Source: Sclerodactyla briareus (lineage: Eukaryota > Echinodermata > Holothuroidea > Dendrochirotida > Sclerodactylidae). Taken from it: a DNA stretch of 64,000 nt. The notes beneath the pieces are model-generated. The model ran no database searches. It saw nothing but the letters and a program-made list of their open reading frames with translations, and was not told where the DNA came from. A program made the position numbers and the translations under genes. Location of the stretch: contig JAODTK010005789.1 in NCBI GenBank assembly GCA_026419785.1, positions 310,001 through 374,000 on the forward strand, given 5' to 3'. Positions 44,791-57,144 of this stretch are shown in pieces (the stretch's first letter is position 1; every line of letters starts with the position of its first letter).

Positions 44791-46244
44791 CCAGCAATCC
44801 ACTAACGTCTCTATGCTGAGCTGACGTTGGTGGGTCAAATGGCCGTTACCGTCGGTTGCATTTTCTCGACACGCACCCTGAAAATTCCTCGGAAGAGTAA
44901 CACATACCGAGTTGATCCAACAGTTTAACGCACGGAAATGTAATCCGCGCGTCATTCCGGTTTCCAGGTAAATGTCTGCCTCAATTTTCCCCACTAAGTA
45001 GCGCATACCATAGATGGTCAAACACCGTCACGCACATAAAGGTGATCGCGTGTCCGTCCCAGAGTGCGGGTGCTTTTCACTGGTCTTCAATAATTACAAC
45101 ACGCGTTGCCTCTCCAGTTAATTAATATATCCATGGTACACACACACCACGCACCACCACACCACGCCACACACACCACACACACACACACTGACACACG
45201 CACATACACCCACCCACTCGCGCTCACGCACACACCCCTGTCATGATTGCTAGATTCCTCCTGACTTTGTCAGTAATCAACAAAGGGTCGGACGTAAGCG
45301 AAGCATGGGCTGGCAACATCAGGGAATGGACAGGAAGAGTCTCGTTGAAGCAAACGTCTACTCAATAGAGCTGCTTGGAAGCAAATACAAGAGAATGCGT
45401 TTCACTGAAGTGGCAACCATCGTGTCGTACTGCCGGGGGCCGAGGAAGAAGAAGAAGGGAACGTCCTAAGAACTCTCCGCCCACCCATAGTGGAACTCCT
45501 CTCAGATAATCCGTCAGGATTCGGACATTGACACCCCCCCCCCCTTACACATGGCTCTAGCTACGGCCCTGTCTCGAAAGCGTGTGTTGGAATCTAAATC
45601 TTCCGCATTTTAATCGGAATTTGGAGGCAAAGTTAGTACGCTCGAATGTCCATTATTTTGGGGGGTAGTCATGTCGCATAGCATAGACAACGTATCATCG
45701 GACACGGTTATTTGTCTGGACAACCAGCTGACCGGTTACGAACCACGCGGATACTCTATCCCACAAAAGTTGTCAACCGTTTCCAATGTCCAATTAAAGA
45801 ACTTTCATATTGAGCTTGTTACTTTGTAAATCGCCAAATCATCCAACCAAAATGGTAACTTCACTTTAACTGGTACGTCAACTCAACACTTTGGATAGTT
45901 CAACGAACAGTTACTAAATACATGTAAAATCATGTATGAAAAAGCATATATATATATGTATTATTCACACATCACGTGACCTTTGTATGTAAGTTCAGTG
46001 TTTGAAAGTGAATTATAACCGGTTTTAATTCCAGTACCTAAATGGCTTATAGAGACGACACATCGGAATCAACGGAACTTTGGGAAGTTTTTTCACTGTG
46101 TGCAAGTCGCATACAATTACAGAATGAGGGCCTATACAAAGCTATATCGTGTATGTACGCATTCGTTTGCTGGATTCGACATAGTCCAAAACATACTAGG
46201 CCCGTGCGATATTCACGAGACTGATAAAGATAATATTAGGCTAG
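44791..46244. other. Nothing recognised apart from a (CA)n tract
   Basis: The CA-rich tract is at 45138-45235. A C run of 13 is at about 45533-45544. The minus frame 44725-45021 has no domain. Confidence 0.4.
45138..45235. repeat. (CA)n-rich microsatellite
   Basis: CACACA blocks mixed with CACCAC and CACGC units. Confidence 0.9.
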
Positions 46245-46363
46245 TGATTATATGGCCTGGTTGGCGTGCCATGAAGAACAATAAAGTATTCGCCCATTCT
46301 CCGAGTTGTTATGTAAAAAACTGTGTGTGTATTCCTTGAACATAGAACTGTCTAAAATGTAAT
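46245..46363 (+). repeat. 5' LTR of the Ty3/gypsy element
   Basis: It begins TG and runs to just before TGG at 46366. It matches the 3' LTR through 'GCGTGCCA.GA.GA.CAATAA', 'CCATTCTCCG', 'TGTGTGT.TTCCTTGA' and 'CTAAAA.TGT'. It contains an AATAAA hexamer. At about 119 bp it is short for an LTR. Confidence 0.75.
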
Positions 46364-46365
46364 AC

Positions 46366-46382
46366 TGGCGACGAGGATCAAC
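46366..46382 (+). other. Primer-binding site of the Ty3/gypsy element
   Basis: TGGCGACGAGGATCAAC directly follows the 5' LTR. It starts with TGG, as required for pairing with a tRNA ending in CCA. TGGCGACGAGGAT leaders are common in animal gypsy elements. Confidence 0.6.
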
Positions 46383-49300
46383 GTTAATCCACGAAATGCG
46401 TTAAGCGGATTTCGTAACAGCATGTAAAAAATGCGTATTGCGGCGGATGAAGACGATAGTCGACGTCCAAGTTTGATCAAAATTCGAAAGTGGGATGCCC
46501 GCCGAATAATTGGGAACCTAGGGCAAGAGCCTATACTATACTATAGTGTCGAGTGTGTTATCGTACGAAGCCAGTGTTAGGCTAGTATCAAATACGACTG
46601 GTACTGTGTAAATTGCAGGCCTAACCTTCCCTAGTTCTCCCAGTTGCAATCATGGCTGCCACGGGTAATTGGCGGCGTTGGACGTTCGACAATGCAAAAG
46701 CGACATTACGTCTACTACAAACGGAGTTGGAAATGTTTTTCCTAGCAATAACATAGTCGAAGGACCCGGTGATCACCAGAAAAGTTGCCGCCACGCAATG
46801 TCAGTAAGGGGCGAAGAAGGGCCAATTCTTAAGTGAAGTCGGTTTGCAGAAAGGTTATTACGGTGCTAAGTAAAATGGGGCCCCGTCGAAGCCAACAAAG
46901 GACAAACACGTAGAAGGATGTTCAGTGTCTGACCACAGAATTCAACCCGGCACGGTTGGAAATATCGGAAAGTTCCCATTTTGGTAAGCGAGGACCAGAA
47001 ATGGACGAGACTGTCAGTGAGTATATACTTCCAAGATGCTTGTCGCATTGCAACAGGAATGGAAATGGCCTAAAACAATCCAGGAAGATGAATCCGCCTC
47101 AAAATGCTGTTTGGTGAACAGGATCAACAAAGGAGGAACCACCTGGAGCGGACACGGAACTAACGGGTGATGGTGATGCAGTCTTGAGCCGAAGGGAGAC
47201 CGCGGGAACGGGACCCGATCTGGAGTAGCTTGTTTCGCTGTGAGGTGTTCCACCTTGCGAAGGACTGCCGCACAAGGAACGTAGTAGAGTGCTTCAAGTG
47301 CAGAGGCAAAGGACGTTTTGCCAACTATTGCCGAACAAAGTTGAGCAAGGAAACTGCAAATCTGAGACGACAGCTGGAGCTGTGAGTGAAGTCGTTGCTG
47401 AGGATGTTCGGTGCCCAACAGACGACGAATCCTTGGAGTCTACAGTTGATGTACTGTCGAACAATGCCTACAGACGGTTATTTTGAAACGGTGCATTTGA
47501 AGGGGGTAGCAATGCAAACTGCAGTAGGCCACTGCAGCGGATTATACAATTATGTGTAAGTCAATGTATGAGCGGAATTTCACTCACCATTCCAAAGCAG
47601 ACTGTAAGGTCAAAGCTGTGCACGTACACAGGCGAGCCACTCACTGTTGTTGGGGAGATACGTGTAAGTGGAGTGTGCTGGACGAGTTGTACCTTGCCAG
47701 TTCATGTGGTGTTGGGTCATGAAGAAAGGCCAGCATTAATTGGTAGAAGGGTTGAGTGAATTGAAGCTAAATTGGGCTGAAATCTTCATGGTCAATTAGC
47801 ATGTCATATAGCGAATCAGGTGCAAAAGATAGGTCGGATTTGATCCTGCGTAAGCACAGTAATCTGTTCCAGGACAGCTACGATGGAATGAAAGGTTACA
47901 CGGCGCACATTAGGGTGGAAACCACCAAGGCCAAAAGTGTTCATAAACTCGTAGAGTGCCGTATGCCCCTGTAGAGAAGCCAGTGGAGTATGAACTGGCA
48001 AATCTCGAAGCAAACGGGGTAAGTGTCAAGGTGATAGGCTCAGACTGGCGAGTCCAATAGTGGTTGTGCCCAAGTTAGATAAGACTGTGACGAAGATGTG
48101 GTGACTACAAAGTCAGCATCAATCCTCAGTAGAAGACGAGCAAAATACCTTGCCCACCACCCACAGGATTTGTATGTCCAATTATCTGGGTCAATCTTCA
48201 CCAAAACTAGATTTGTCCCATGCCTATGCTCCAGTTTGCAGGTTGATGAGGAAGTAAAGAGTCCTCACCATGAACACTCACAAGGGGTCTACTCCTATCT
48301 GAAAGTTACCGTATGGCTTTCAAGTCAGCAACCTAAAATATTTCAGGCAGAAATCGGACCAAATCTCCAGCAGGGAATCCCAAATGGTATGTAAACAGGA
48401 TTGATTATACTGATTGTGGTCAACAGTGAGAAAGCAATCGGACATCCTGTGAAATTGGTACTGGACAGCTCTAGCAGTTACAATGTCCATCTAACAAAAG
48501 ATGGCAAAGTGTGAATTTCATGGCGACCAGTACTGTGTACTTGGGTCTTGAGTACAGTAGTGAGGGTATCTCCAGACAGTCGAAACTGCTTGTGGAAGCC
48601 ATCAAAAATGGCCACCGAAAGCAAAGTGGAGTTGGACAGCTCAATGCCAAGAGGCGTTTGAGGCATGTAAAAGAAGTCTTGTCTAGTGAGCGATTCCTGG
48701 TACACTATGATCCACTAAAAGGGAATTGAAAACTAGCATGTGCTGCGTCATTCCTAGGACTAGGAGCCGTTTGATATCATGTGTTTGAAAACGGTGATGA
48801 GAAACCAATAGGCAAGCGTCGAGGACCATGAGTAGTAGTGAGCAAAACTATTCTCAGATTGAACGGGAAGCGTTATCCTCATTTTTGGTGTGAAGAAATT
48901 TCATGAATTTCTCTATGGCAGAAAATTCACCCTGGTGACTGACCATAAGCCATTGCTGGCCATTCTTGGACCTAAAGGCTGGTGTGCCTACTTTAGCTGC
49001 TGCTAGGATGCAAAGATGGGCCCTAATCCTGAGTGCATATGACTAGACATTGGGTATAGAGATTCTGCTACCATGCAAATTGTGATGCCTATCCAGGCTG
49101 CCAGCCAACAGTCTAGCATGAAGGAATGGAAGGTCAGGTCATGCAGCAATGTAATGATGATGACTTTCCAACACTGGCTGAGGATTTAGCTAAGGCTACT
49201 AGAGTTGACCCAGTGCTGAGTAGAGTTCATCAGTATGTGTTACATGGGTGGCCAGAGACGGGTGAAATCTGTATGAGGTATCAAGCCATATTTCCAATGG

Positions 49301-50696
49301 AAAGATGCTTTCAGTGAACAAGGTTGGTCTTGTGGGGGTTAGGGTAAAGGGTGATCATTCCGCAACCAGTTTCATGAGAGAATCTTGCGGATGGAGCTCC
49401 ACTGGGAACATCCAGGAATCTGCAGCAATGAAGTTTGCAGGAAGGTTCTGTTGTGGCCAAAGCTGTGATGCCGACTAAGCAAAGCAGTGAAGACTGCTCA
49501 GTCTCTGTCAGAGGTGAGAGCGCTTGCACCAAAACTTCCACTGCATCCAGGGTTTTGGCCGACCATCCTTTTCAAAGGTTCAAATAGATTTCTGTGAGGA
49601 TAAGAAAAAAACATTTTCTGATTTGATAGATGCCATTCCAAGTGGGTCGACCGGTCAAACCAATGACAAAAAACAACTGACGACTGTACAATTGAGGCAG
49701 AGGCGAATGATATTGGCTGAAACAGGTTGCCAGAGCAAATGTGTCGGAACAACGGTCGACCCCCACAGTTTACCTCCCCCATGGTTCAGAGATTCATGAA
49801 GCGGCATGGATTAAGCATGTTCTGGGTTGATCCGTACCATCCGGTTCCAAAAGGAGCTGCAGAAAGGGCAGTTCGGCTGTTAAAGAGTCGTTTCAACATA
49901 GCAAGTGCTTGATGGTAAAAGGAAACCAATCACTGAATCATAGGATTGCTGAAATTTGTTCCCACTGAACGCTACCGGAGCACTCCACATACCACTACAG
50001 GTGTGCAGCCCCGCAGAGTCACTTATGAAAAGGCAGCTAGGACTCCATTGCATCTTCTGAAACCAGATCTTGCACAGAAAGTTGAAAAAACAGGGAAGAG
50101 AGTCCAGAAGTTACATTTGAGGAGAGCGAAAGCCCCCGACAGAAAAGAGACTTTGAGGTGGCGATGTTGGTTAAGAGGTAGGAATCCACCCCCAGACCCA
50201 ATCAAAATCTGACAAGGGATGCTAGGTGCTGTTACAGAGGTCAGGGGACAGAGGAACATTTAGTTCCGCTCAGGTTCAAGTTCCCGGCGTGTTGATGCAG
50301 ATCATTGGGGAAAGTGTCAGAGTGATGAGAGGGATCCATGCAACACCGTTTACTGTTGAAGGGGACTCCCCCACGGACCCTTTCCAGGCCAGTGCCAGCC
50401 CTCCATCGGTGCTTTGTTACAATCAAGTTGTTACAACTCAAGTGACAAATCCTACACAAGCATCCCATCAGAGACTCTAACAGATCCTAACAATCTCCTG
50501 AAAGTACCCTAGGGGGCAACACCGCAGAGCCACTATTCCTATAACCATGGCTTGCGGAGATCAACTAGCAGAGGAAGCCTATACAGAAACTAAATTTGTA
50601 GAGAATGTTTTATGTTGATTTGTTCTTATAGGAATATATATCACTGTATGTGTTAGTAAACAAAATTTTTGGACACTTTTGTTGAGGGGGAAGCAG

Positions 50697-50812
50697 TGTG
50701 TGAGATTTGGCCTTTTGCGTGCCAGGACGAGCAATAAAGTACTCTCCATTCTCCGGTTTTATTAAACAACATGTTTGTGTCTTCCTTGACATCGAATTGC
50801 CTAAAAATGTCA
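50697..50812 (+). repeat. 3' LTR of the Ty3/gypsy element
   Basis: It starts TGTGTGAGATTTGGCC after the polypurine tract and ends ..AAAATGTCA. It matches 46245-46363 along its whole length with substitutions and small indels, so the insertion is not recent. Confidence 0.75.
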
Positions 50813-51149
50813 TAGCCAATATAGATTTTAGCACCTTCCATTTGGGCACAAATTCTTTCGTCGTTCTTTTCACAACACTCACTTAGATATAACAATGCAC
50901 ATGCAATTGTAAACGCCAAAATCCTCGGTTCAGGGTCGAAGAAACGTAGAGGGTGGGATGAGGATAAGACTGAATTGGTGGACTACGTAACTAACTAGGA
51001 CTGGTTTGATATACCGCGATTTCATCCGCGATGATCCGAGAAATGTTACTCGGAAAAAAAGGTTTTTTAGCATTTCCTTCAATTTTCACAATCTAATCTC
51101 CGTCACAACAGTCTCCCGTAGTGTGCATCCAAGTTCCTCTCTCCGACAG
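50813..51149. other. Nothing recognised
   Basis: A minus frame (50653-50919) enters from here into the 3' LTR and is taken as chance. Confidence 0.35.
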
Positions 51150-51409
51150 GCAAGCAAGTCTCACTTACCTGTCAAGTGAATGCACTCGGTCGAAGCGGGA
51201 GAAAACCAGCGTTGGAATTTATGTACGGCCACAGCAACATCATTCACAGAGGCCAGTACACCGTTTGTCCCGAAGACGACCATACTACCTGCCGTTCTTC
51301 TCACGAATTGTGCTATGTCGCTGGTCCTGGAATTGTAACATTCCAAATAACTCGAGTTCCCCGTATTGAAATCCAAGCACGCGAACGAAACTGGACGCAT
51401 GTGGCCTAA
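51150..51409 (+). CDS. Candidate immunoglobulin-like domain exon
   Basis: Plus strand after a possible acceptor (tcctctctccgacag|). The frame reads 'GKQVSLTCQV' (51149-51178), the G-x-x-V-x-L-x-C block of an Ig B strand. It goes on with 'LEFMYG', cysteines in 'TVCPEDDHTTCRSSHELCYV' and an F-strand-side block 'IVTFQITRVPRI' then 'RNWTHVA'. The expected W-x-C near the end reads W-T-H, so the second canonical cysteine is missing or shifted. The frame ends in a stop at 51407 without a clear donor. The minus strand of the same stretch also has an open frame ending in a good donor (GACAG|GTAAGTGAG at 51172), so orientation is not certain. A receptor or adhesion protein exon is plausible; no neighbouring exon was found. 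Confidence 0.4.
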
Positions 51410-51424
51410 CATCTGAAATAATCC

Positions 51425-51835
51425 TCGTTCTTTATAGCGCTTTTGCCAGGTCCGAAGAACTTGCTCAAGCGCTTTACAGATATTAACCCAGATCATAGTG
51501 ACTGTCCACCCGTACAAGATAGCACGCATTTCTGGATTGGTTCCTCTCCCGACACACCATTTCAATACGTTAGCTTCATCGTGCCCCCCGGGGGACTTCT
51601 CGATAGGGCAGGACTTCTCAATAGGGCAGCCACAATACACGCTCACTACAGGTACCTCACACGGTACCCACTTTCACACTGGGTGCGGTGGGACAGTTCA
51701 GGAGACTTGCCTTGTCAACACACTGCTTGCGGAAAGTCTCGGGCTTCCAATGAGCTCCTAACTCGCAAATCAATGGTTTTTGGTCTGGACTCTACGAATG
51801 AGCTAATCCGCTTCCCTACATAACTGTGCGTCGTA
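51425..51835 (-). mobile_element. tRNA-derived SINE, copy 3 (antisense)
   Basis: Read on the minus strand, the head at about 51815-51740 holds 'TTAGCTCATTCGTAGAG' (51806-51790), a near-perfect A box (TTAGCTCAGTTGGTAGAG), and a decayed B box ('GGAGCTCATTGGAAGCCCGA'). The body contains 'CCCACCGCACCCAGTGTGAA' and 'GGGCACGATGAAGCTAACG', and the tail ends with 'TGTAAAGCGCTTGAGCAAG' (about 51478) and 'AAAAGCGCTATAAAG' (about 51445), the usual SINE tail. The N-terminal half of the 161-codon minus frame at 51161-51646 is SINE-derived. Confidence 0.75.
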
Positions 51836-51868
51836 CTTAGCTACTCGGTACATTACTTCGATGCAAAA

Positions 51869-52672
51869 TCAGAACTGTGCTGCAGTCCTGGCCGATCGAC
51901 ATGTACGGTATAAGCAGCGTTTGCTTATGCGCTCTGTTCCGGCGGGCAACAAGCCATGCACGGCGTTTCCTTCTGAGTTCTGACATCGCTTGGTTAATGG
52001 AGCAGTATTGGGAAAATTAAATATGATCAAAGAGAGAAGGTCTTCTCCCTTAAATTTTCCGCATCTGGTCTCAAGAAATAGTTGACTATTACTGACTGGG
52101 AATAATAAACCAATACTCGTCCTCGACTGGGGCCTTTGTTTTCGAATAAAACCGGTTCGAGCCATATACGAGACATAACCCCTCGGGTACACCTCAGGAT
52201 TTTATGACGGCATCCCGGTGTTTAATTCTGCCACAAAGGCCTTCGTATCTGTTTCATTAATTAGGATGAACTGAACTGGGAGACTTTTTAACGGGTGATA
52301 ACAGTCGAGACTCTGAATTTCGGTGAATAACGGACGATGCGCTCGACGTTCGTTATTATCTAAATTCAAGAGTCCGATACTGTGTATGAACCAGTGGAAA
52401 GTCGACCTGCTGGTTGTTTCTTCTACAACCCGCAAATCAAGATCACCCAAACGATAGAGATATCTAGGCCGATATCTTCTGTATCTCCGCACAGTAAATA
52501 TAGCAGCTAGGTAACTATTGCTAGGTCGAATCGAGTAGATTGCATGCGACCGTACATAAAAGATTGGCAGATCGCGTGCTGTACGTACTAAGACGCAATA
52601 CAAACCACCGCGTGCCGAACCAGATAGGCAGTGGGCCGAAGTTCTGAATTCGCTTGTTGTATGACCCCCCAA
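51869..52672 (-). CDS. Hypothetical frame, 268 codons with one internal stop
   Basis: On the minus strand one frame stays open from 52672 to 51869 apart from a single TAA at 52202-52204. The first part (156 codons) has a mixed, protein-like composition: '..YLYRLGDLDLRVVEE..', '..LPVQFILINETDTKAFVAE..'. I recognise no domain, and splice sites are unclear. In 64 kb of such DNA a few frames of this length are expected by chance, so this is a weak call. Confidence 0.2.
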
Positions 52673-55600
52673 AAAGGTGCTCGATCATTTTGGGCATATG
52701 TGACTGTATTGTATTTTATGAATGTCACCAAAGTTCACAAACCCAACGGGACAGGGAATGAGATTAAGGTTAAACTTCGGTATTTCCGAAAATTTCCTGA
52801 TACGGCCTCCGAACACTTCCAACCAATCAGTGGGCGATTATGAGGCCAGCTGAAATATTTACCAATCACGAGCCGATTAACCTCGCAACACTCATAAAAG
52901 ATGGCGACCGCCAGTGACAAAGATACTCCTGTTTTGCAGTGGGTAACAGTGCGGCGCGAACCGGGGGGGGGGAAGGCTTGGGGGCTCAGCCCCCCCATTG
53001 AAAAAATGAGGGGGCAAACGCTGTTTAGCCCCCCCCCCCCAATATTGCAGTGTCAGGAAAGCATTCATGTATGTATTTAATTTGCTAATCCCTGATTGTG
53101 TTGAATTAAGATTTGTGGCAACATTTCTAGGAATGATTCCGTGAAAGTGACAATCAATCTATTAAGCACTTGCGAGGCTATATAAAGCATATGAGTCATC
53201 TTCCAGTTGCATCTTTGCGGTCCCGTAATGGCCGTACTGTGATACTCGTGAGCAGAAGGCTTGTACTGCGCGTCGCATCGGTTTGAAATATTCCTGTTTC
53301 GGCTTCCTCACCCAAGTGCACCATCACTGTCGCCTATGTACACTGATAGGTCTATAGCCACATTGGACCATTAGCCCGTTGGTAATCTTGCTCCAGGCAA
53401 CCCATCAAATCAAATAAATCGAGGTTGCGATGCTTTCAGGACGTAGAGCCTATTATTTACTATTAAATATGACCTATATAAGTCAGATGGCCATTAAAAT
53501 CAATTTAACAATTGTACACTTCGGTGTATATATAGGTAAGTATTTCCTAAACACGTGGTGCAGTATTATTTCCTTTTATTTATTTCGCTGGTAATATGCC
53601 TTGTTACGTGATTAACGAAGGCTGAAACTATTTCGAATTATCAAGAACAAAACCGTTCTACTCAGCATGTGCTTCAGTCTTTCATTCTTCAATGAGTTTA
53701 ATAATATGTTAAAAATTAATTACCTATTAATGAAAAGTATCCATGTTCGAAAAATGGTATGTAGTTGATGTAACAGTAAGTTGTTAGGCTAATTTTCAGC
53801 AAAAAAGCATACCAATTTGAAGATAAAACTTCGGTGGGATCCATCCTCATCCACGGACAGTGTAAGGACTACTTGTGGTCGGTCAATCTTCAAATTTTGG
53901 GTTTTCAAATGTGTGTTGTTTAACCTATGCTTAAATTTACACATGGGCATAGATATACATTCACGGAACCGACCGCGCATCTCAACCTATCAACACGTAC
54001 CATCCTTAGAAGGGTTGTTTTTTAAATGTAATAGGCTGGATCAAATGATACCTGTACGACATGTTTTTCATTCAACTGGTATTAAAACTTATATTCCAAT
54101 TGCATTCTTCTCTGATTTGTTCTTGGTATTCATTCATTTCACACTGAGACCTGTATTTATGCCTAGATATGTGTAGCACAGGCCACTTCGGCCAATGCCG
54201 TTCCCGGGCCATCTAGAGTGCCTGGAAACCCCAAATTTCGTCCACGCTTCGCCGCGCCAACCAATGGTGGCGCACGCTAAAATAGTTAACAGTCACATTA
54301 ACCCCCACCCCCCCCCCCCCCCACCCCAATACAAAATCCTTCCGCCGCCTAGGTGTGTAATGTGCATTCTAAATGCATGGCTTTCACAAAGAGTGTTATA
54401 ACCAGTTTCCCAGATTATGCAACGAATGCAACGGGCAATGACCAGAATCGGAAAGACAAGCGGAGGCCTTGTGAACCTGGGGAATATCGACGAGGATGGA
54501 ACCACTATTTCTAACTCTCTGTGTCTGTCAGTGTGTCGTGGGACATTGAGTAACGCGAAGGGACGTAAGCTTTTCTTCGCGTGTTCGATTCTCGCCTCTC
54601 GGTAGAGGCCCCCCCCGTTTTTTCTTCTTTTTTTTTCTTTCATTTTTTATCACTAGTGTACCAAAAAAAAAAAAAAAATAACCGTCTATATTATTTTCAA
54701 CCGCCTAATTAATGGTGAATGAGCTGGAGGAAAGGGGTCATTTCACTTTTTCTTTGTGCTGCGACATCTCATGTTAGGCCCTAGAACTTGATGTTTTAAG
54801 ATCCATGTTTTGTTCATCAGTAGTAGGTAATGAAATGGTTGTTGATGTTGTAGGGTTCGGACATCTTTCTAATGAATTGATTTACACGTGTTGCACAAGT
54901 TTACCAATGCGTTTTGAATAACTCACTTGTGTGGCAATCTGCTCCATAGGGCAGCGTTCCCCGCTCACCTGACATTGATATTGATTAACTTTTTAAACAC
55001 TAACCAAAATGTTTTTTAAACACGGTACGAAAACGCTTTTGGATAGCCTCAAGGGCGCAGCCACTTTGGCTTCGGGTGAGGGTGTCGGGTGGTGGGGCAT
55101 ATTGAAACCTTTTCGACCAGTTGCCGATCACTGAACCGAGCAGACCACCCCCAAATCCTCCAGGTCCTTGCACGCACACCGAGAAACCAGACTTCAGCCG
55201 ACTCCAAATTTATAAACTGCATTATTTTATCATGGGCTAGTTCATCGTCTCAACAAAAAATACATTAAACGATGGGAAAAGGTTTCTCTTTCAGAATATG
55301 TTGATGGTTTTTCGTAACAATAGCGATTTCTGGTACAAACGACGTCATAATTCAGGACGGGCAGTCTGAAACCCTGGTTCCGAAGTGTAGTTTAATTACT
55401 CGCCATCCCTACAGCGTTACCCACTGTGTAGGGTTACATGGGGGTTTCACGCGATTAAATGATATACTTTTCGCTCCAGCGCTGAAATGACGGAGGTGAA
55501 TGCTGCGGTAACTGGTACAGTTTTAGGACAACACAAAGACTGAGATGTTATCTTTCACTGCCGTGTGAACTAAGTGATCGGATCAAGGTTTATCGAGTTA

Positions 55601-57144
55601 GAAAGGAAAGAAGAGAATAAAACATGGAAATTCGTTGATGTTACACAGTAATTCCGCTCAAAATTACTTTTTTAGAAGTTAAAATGCACGGAAGATTCTT
55701 GAGTAACAGAATATTAAGTACTTAACTGAAGAACACAAATGTATCTTTCCAATGCTGTGTTGAACCTAGTCGTCACCCCCTCCTGTTAAGTATCCGAAAC
55801 CCTTTGAGAAAGGTTGAAAAAAGAGGGTTATTTTGGCTTTTTCTTTTTGGTGAATTTCAGGTCGGAGTGCAACTTCCGGAGCGCGAGTTCCAAAAATGTT
55901 TCAATATGGGTCGGGAAATGGCGGTTGCTACCCTCAACTTTGGGATATTCCCCCTCCATGTTTAATTATTTTTCACACTTGTTATTACCTCTTTCGCTGC
56001 ATAAGGCCTCCCTATTGCTCCGTGAGCCCCAAACTTTCAGAAGCGCTGTGGCACACCTTGATGTTGATGCGAACACGAACTATTTTTGGCAGTACCTGGC
56101 TGTTCTGAAAATTCTTTGCTGTTATTATTTTCAATTAGATACTTACTGAATATTGGATCGAATCGGTCCGAGGGTAACAAGATCCGCTTACAAATTAACA
56201 TGGGTCCGGACGCTATTGCCACCTGCAAATAATTCACTTAGAGACTAGCTGGGCCATTTTACCTAATAAAGCCCCCCTCCCACCCCCCGTTTGATAGCCT
56301 CACTGTATGAGTGGGTACTCTCACGAGACGGCAACGTATACCAGCTTTCCGCTCCTTGTTTTGGACCACAACTACACGATAGTTGCAAATTTTACAGTAT
56401 TGCCGTGGCCACACCAAATACTATACTGCCATCGATATTGTATTACAGACCGTCATTAAACTGGCTTCGGCTGTTAGTTTCCTCCATATTGATTGATGCC
56501 CTGAAGCCTCGACACACTTGAAACATGGCGGCTGCAACCCGATTGAATTTTTCTACAACTGTTCTTAGTCATTTACAAAGCATCGGGGGGGGGGGGCCCT
56601 AGGTAGTGTTTTATAGCCCCCCGTCATCACTCTCAGATGGTAACGAAAGATTATTCGTTCAATATCCACCTTCCCAAATGTTCCCATCCCACAAGAGGAG
56701 CGTTCGCTCATCTCGCATAAGGCGCCGCTGTTAGTACGACAATTGAGTCAAGCTGCGGGAGGGGGTTGGCTGATGTGCTGCAGCCCCCCACTTCTTGGAT
56801 CGTGGTGGCTGGTCTATGCCACAGCACCCCCTAGTTTAGCACTCTCCGCGCCTCCGACCATTCTCTTTGGCCGCCAAAGAAAGTACTTCGGTGAGTGGGA
56901 AACTTCAAACTCTAACTCTGCATCAAAACATTGACTTATTAAATTAAACATGGTGATAAAAAAAAAAACCGAAGCTCGATCTATTTGCTCCCCGATTCCA
57001 TCATTCTCATTGTACTCCTCAGAAAATGAAAAAAATTGGTTAGGTGTAAGATTCAGACTCCCTCGCCCAACCTAAAATCATAATAACCTGGGGAACGTAG
57101 TCTAACTTGTGAATCGCTAATCGGCATGAAACGTGATGTCTCTG
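52673..57144. other. Nothing recognised; many long C or G runs
   Basis: A G/C-rich near-palindrome lies at 52965-53040 (GGGGGGCTGAGCCCCC-like core). Homopolymer C tracts occur at about 53031-53040 and 54303-54322, an A tract at 54663-54679, and G tracts at 56585-56596. The 119-codon plus frame at 53817-54176 and the 116-codon minus frame at 54293-54643 show no domain. 'AAGATGGCGACCGCCAG' at 52899 is noted under findings. Confidence 0.4.

Larger units (their letters stand above)
46245..50812 (+). mobile_element. Ty3/gypsy LTR retrotransposon, near full length, inactivated
   Basis: Order on the plus strand: 5' LTR; primer site; gag from about 46650; two gag zinc knuckles at 47232-47333; protease-to-RT linker with 'YTGEPLTVVGEI', 'LPVHVVLGHEERPALIGR' (47620-47750); reverse transcriptase with 'VVVPKLDKTV' (48062), 'FTKTRF' (48201) and 'LPYGFQ'-type sequence (48308); RNase H with '[16 protein letters not shown]' (48924); integrase zinc-binding region near 49370 and core 49530-49912 ('NNGRPPQFTSPMVQRFMKRH', 'FWVDPYHPVPKGAAERAVRL'); C-terminal tail to 50460; polypurine tract GAGGGGGAAG (50684); 3' LTR. 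Stops and frameshifts occur throughout. Both zinc knuckles have lost one ligand (first Cys to Phe, second His to Arg), and the integrase D of the D-N-G block reads N. The element is inactive. Confidence 0.93.

Noticed and set aside
50653-50919. Minus frame with protein-like composition
   Set aside because: Most of it is the reverse of the 3' LTR, so conservation as a protein is unlikely.
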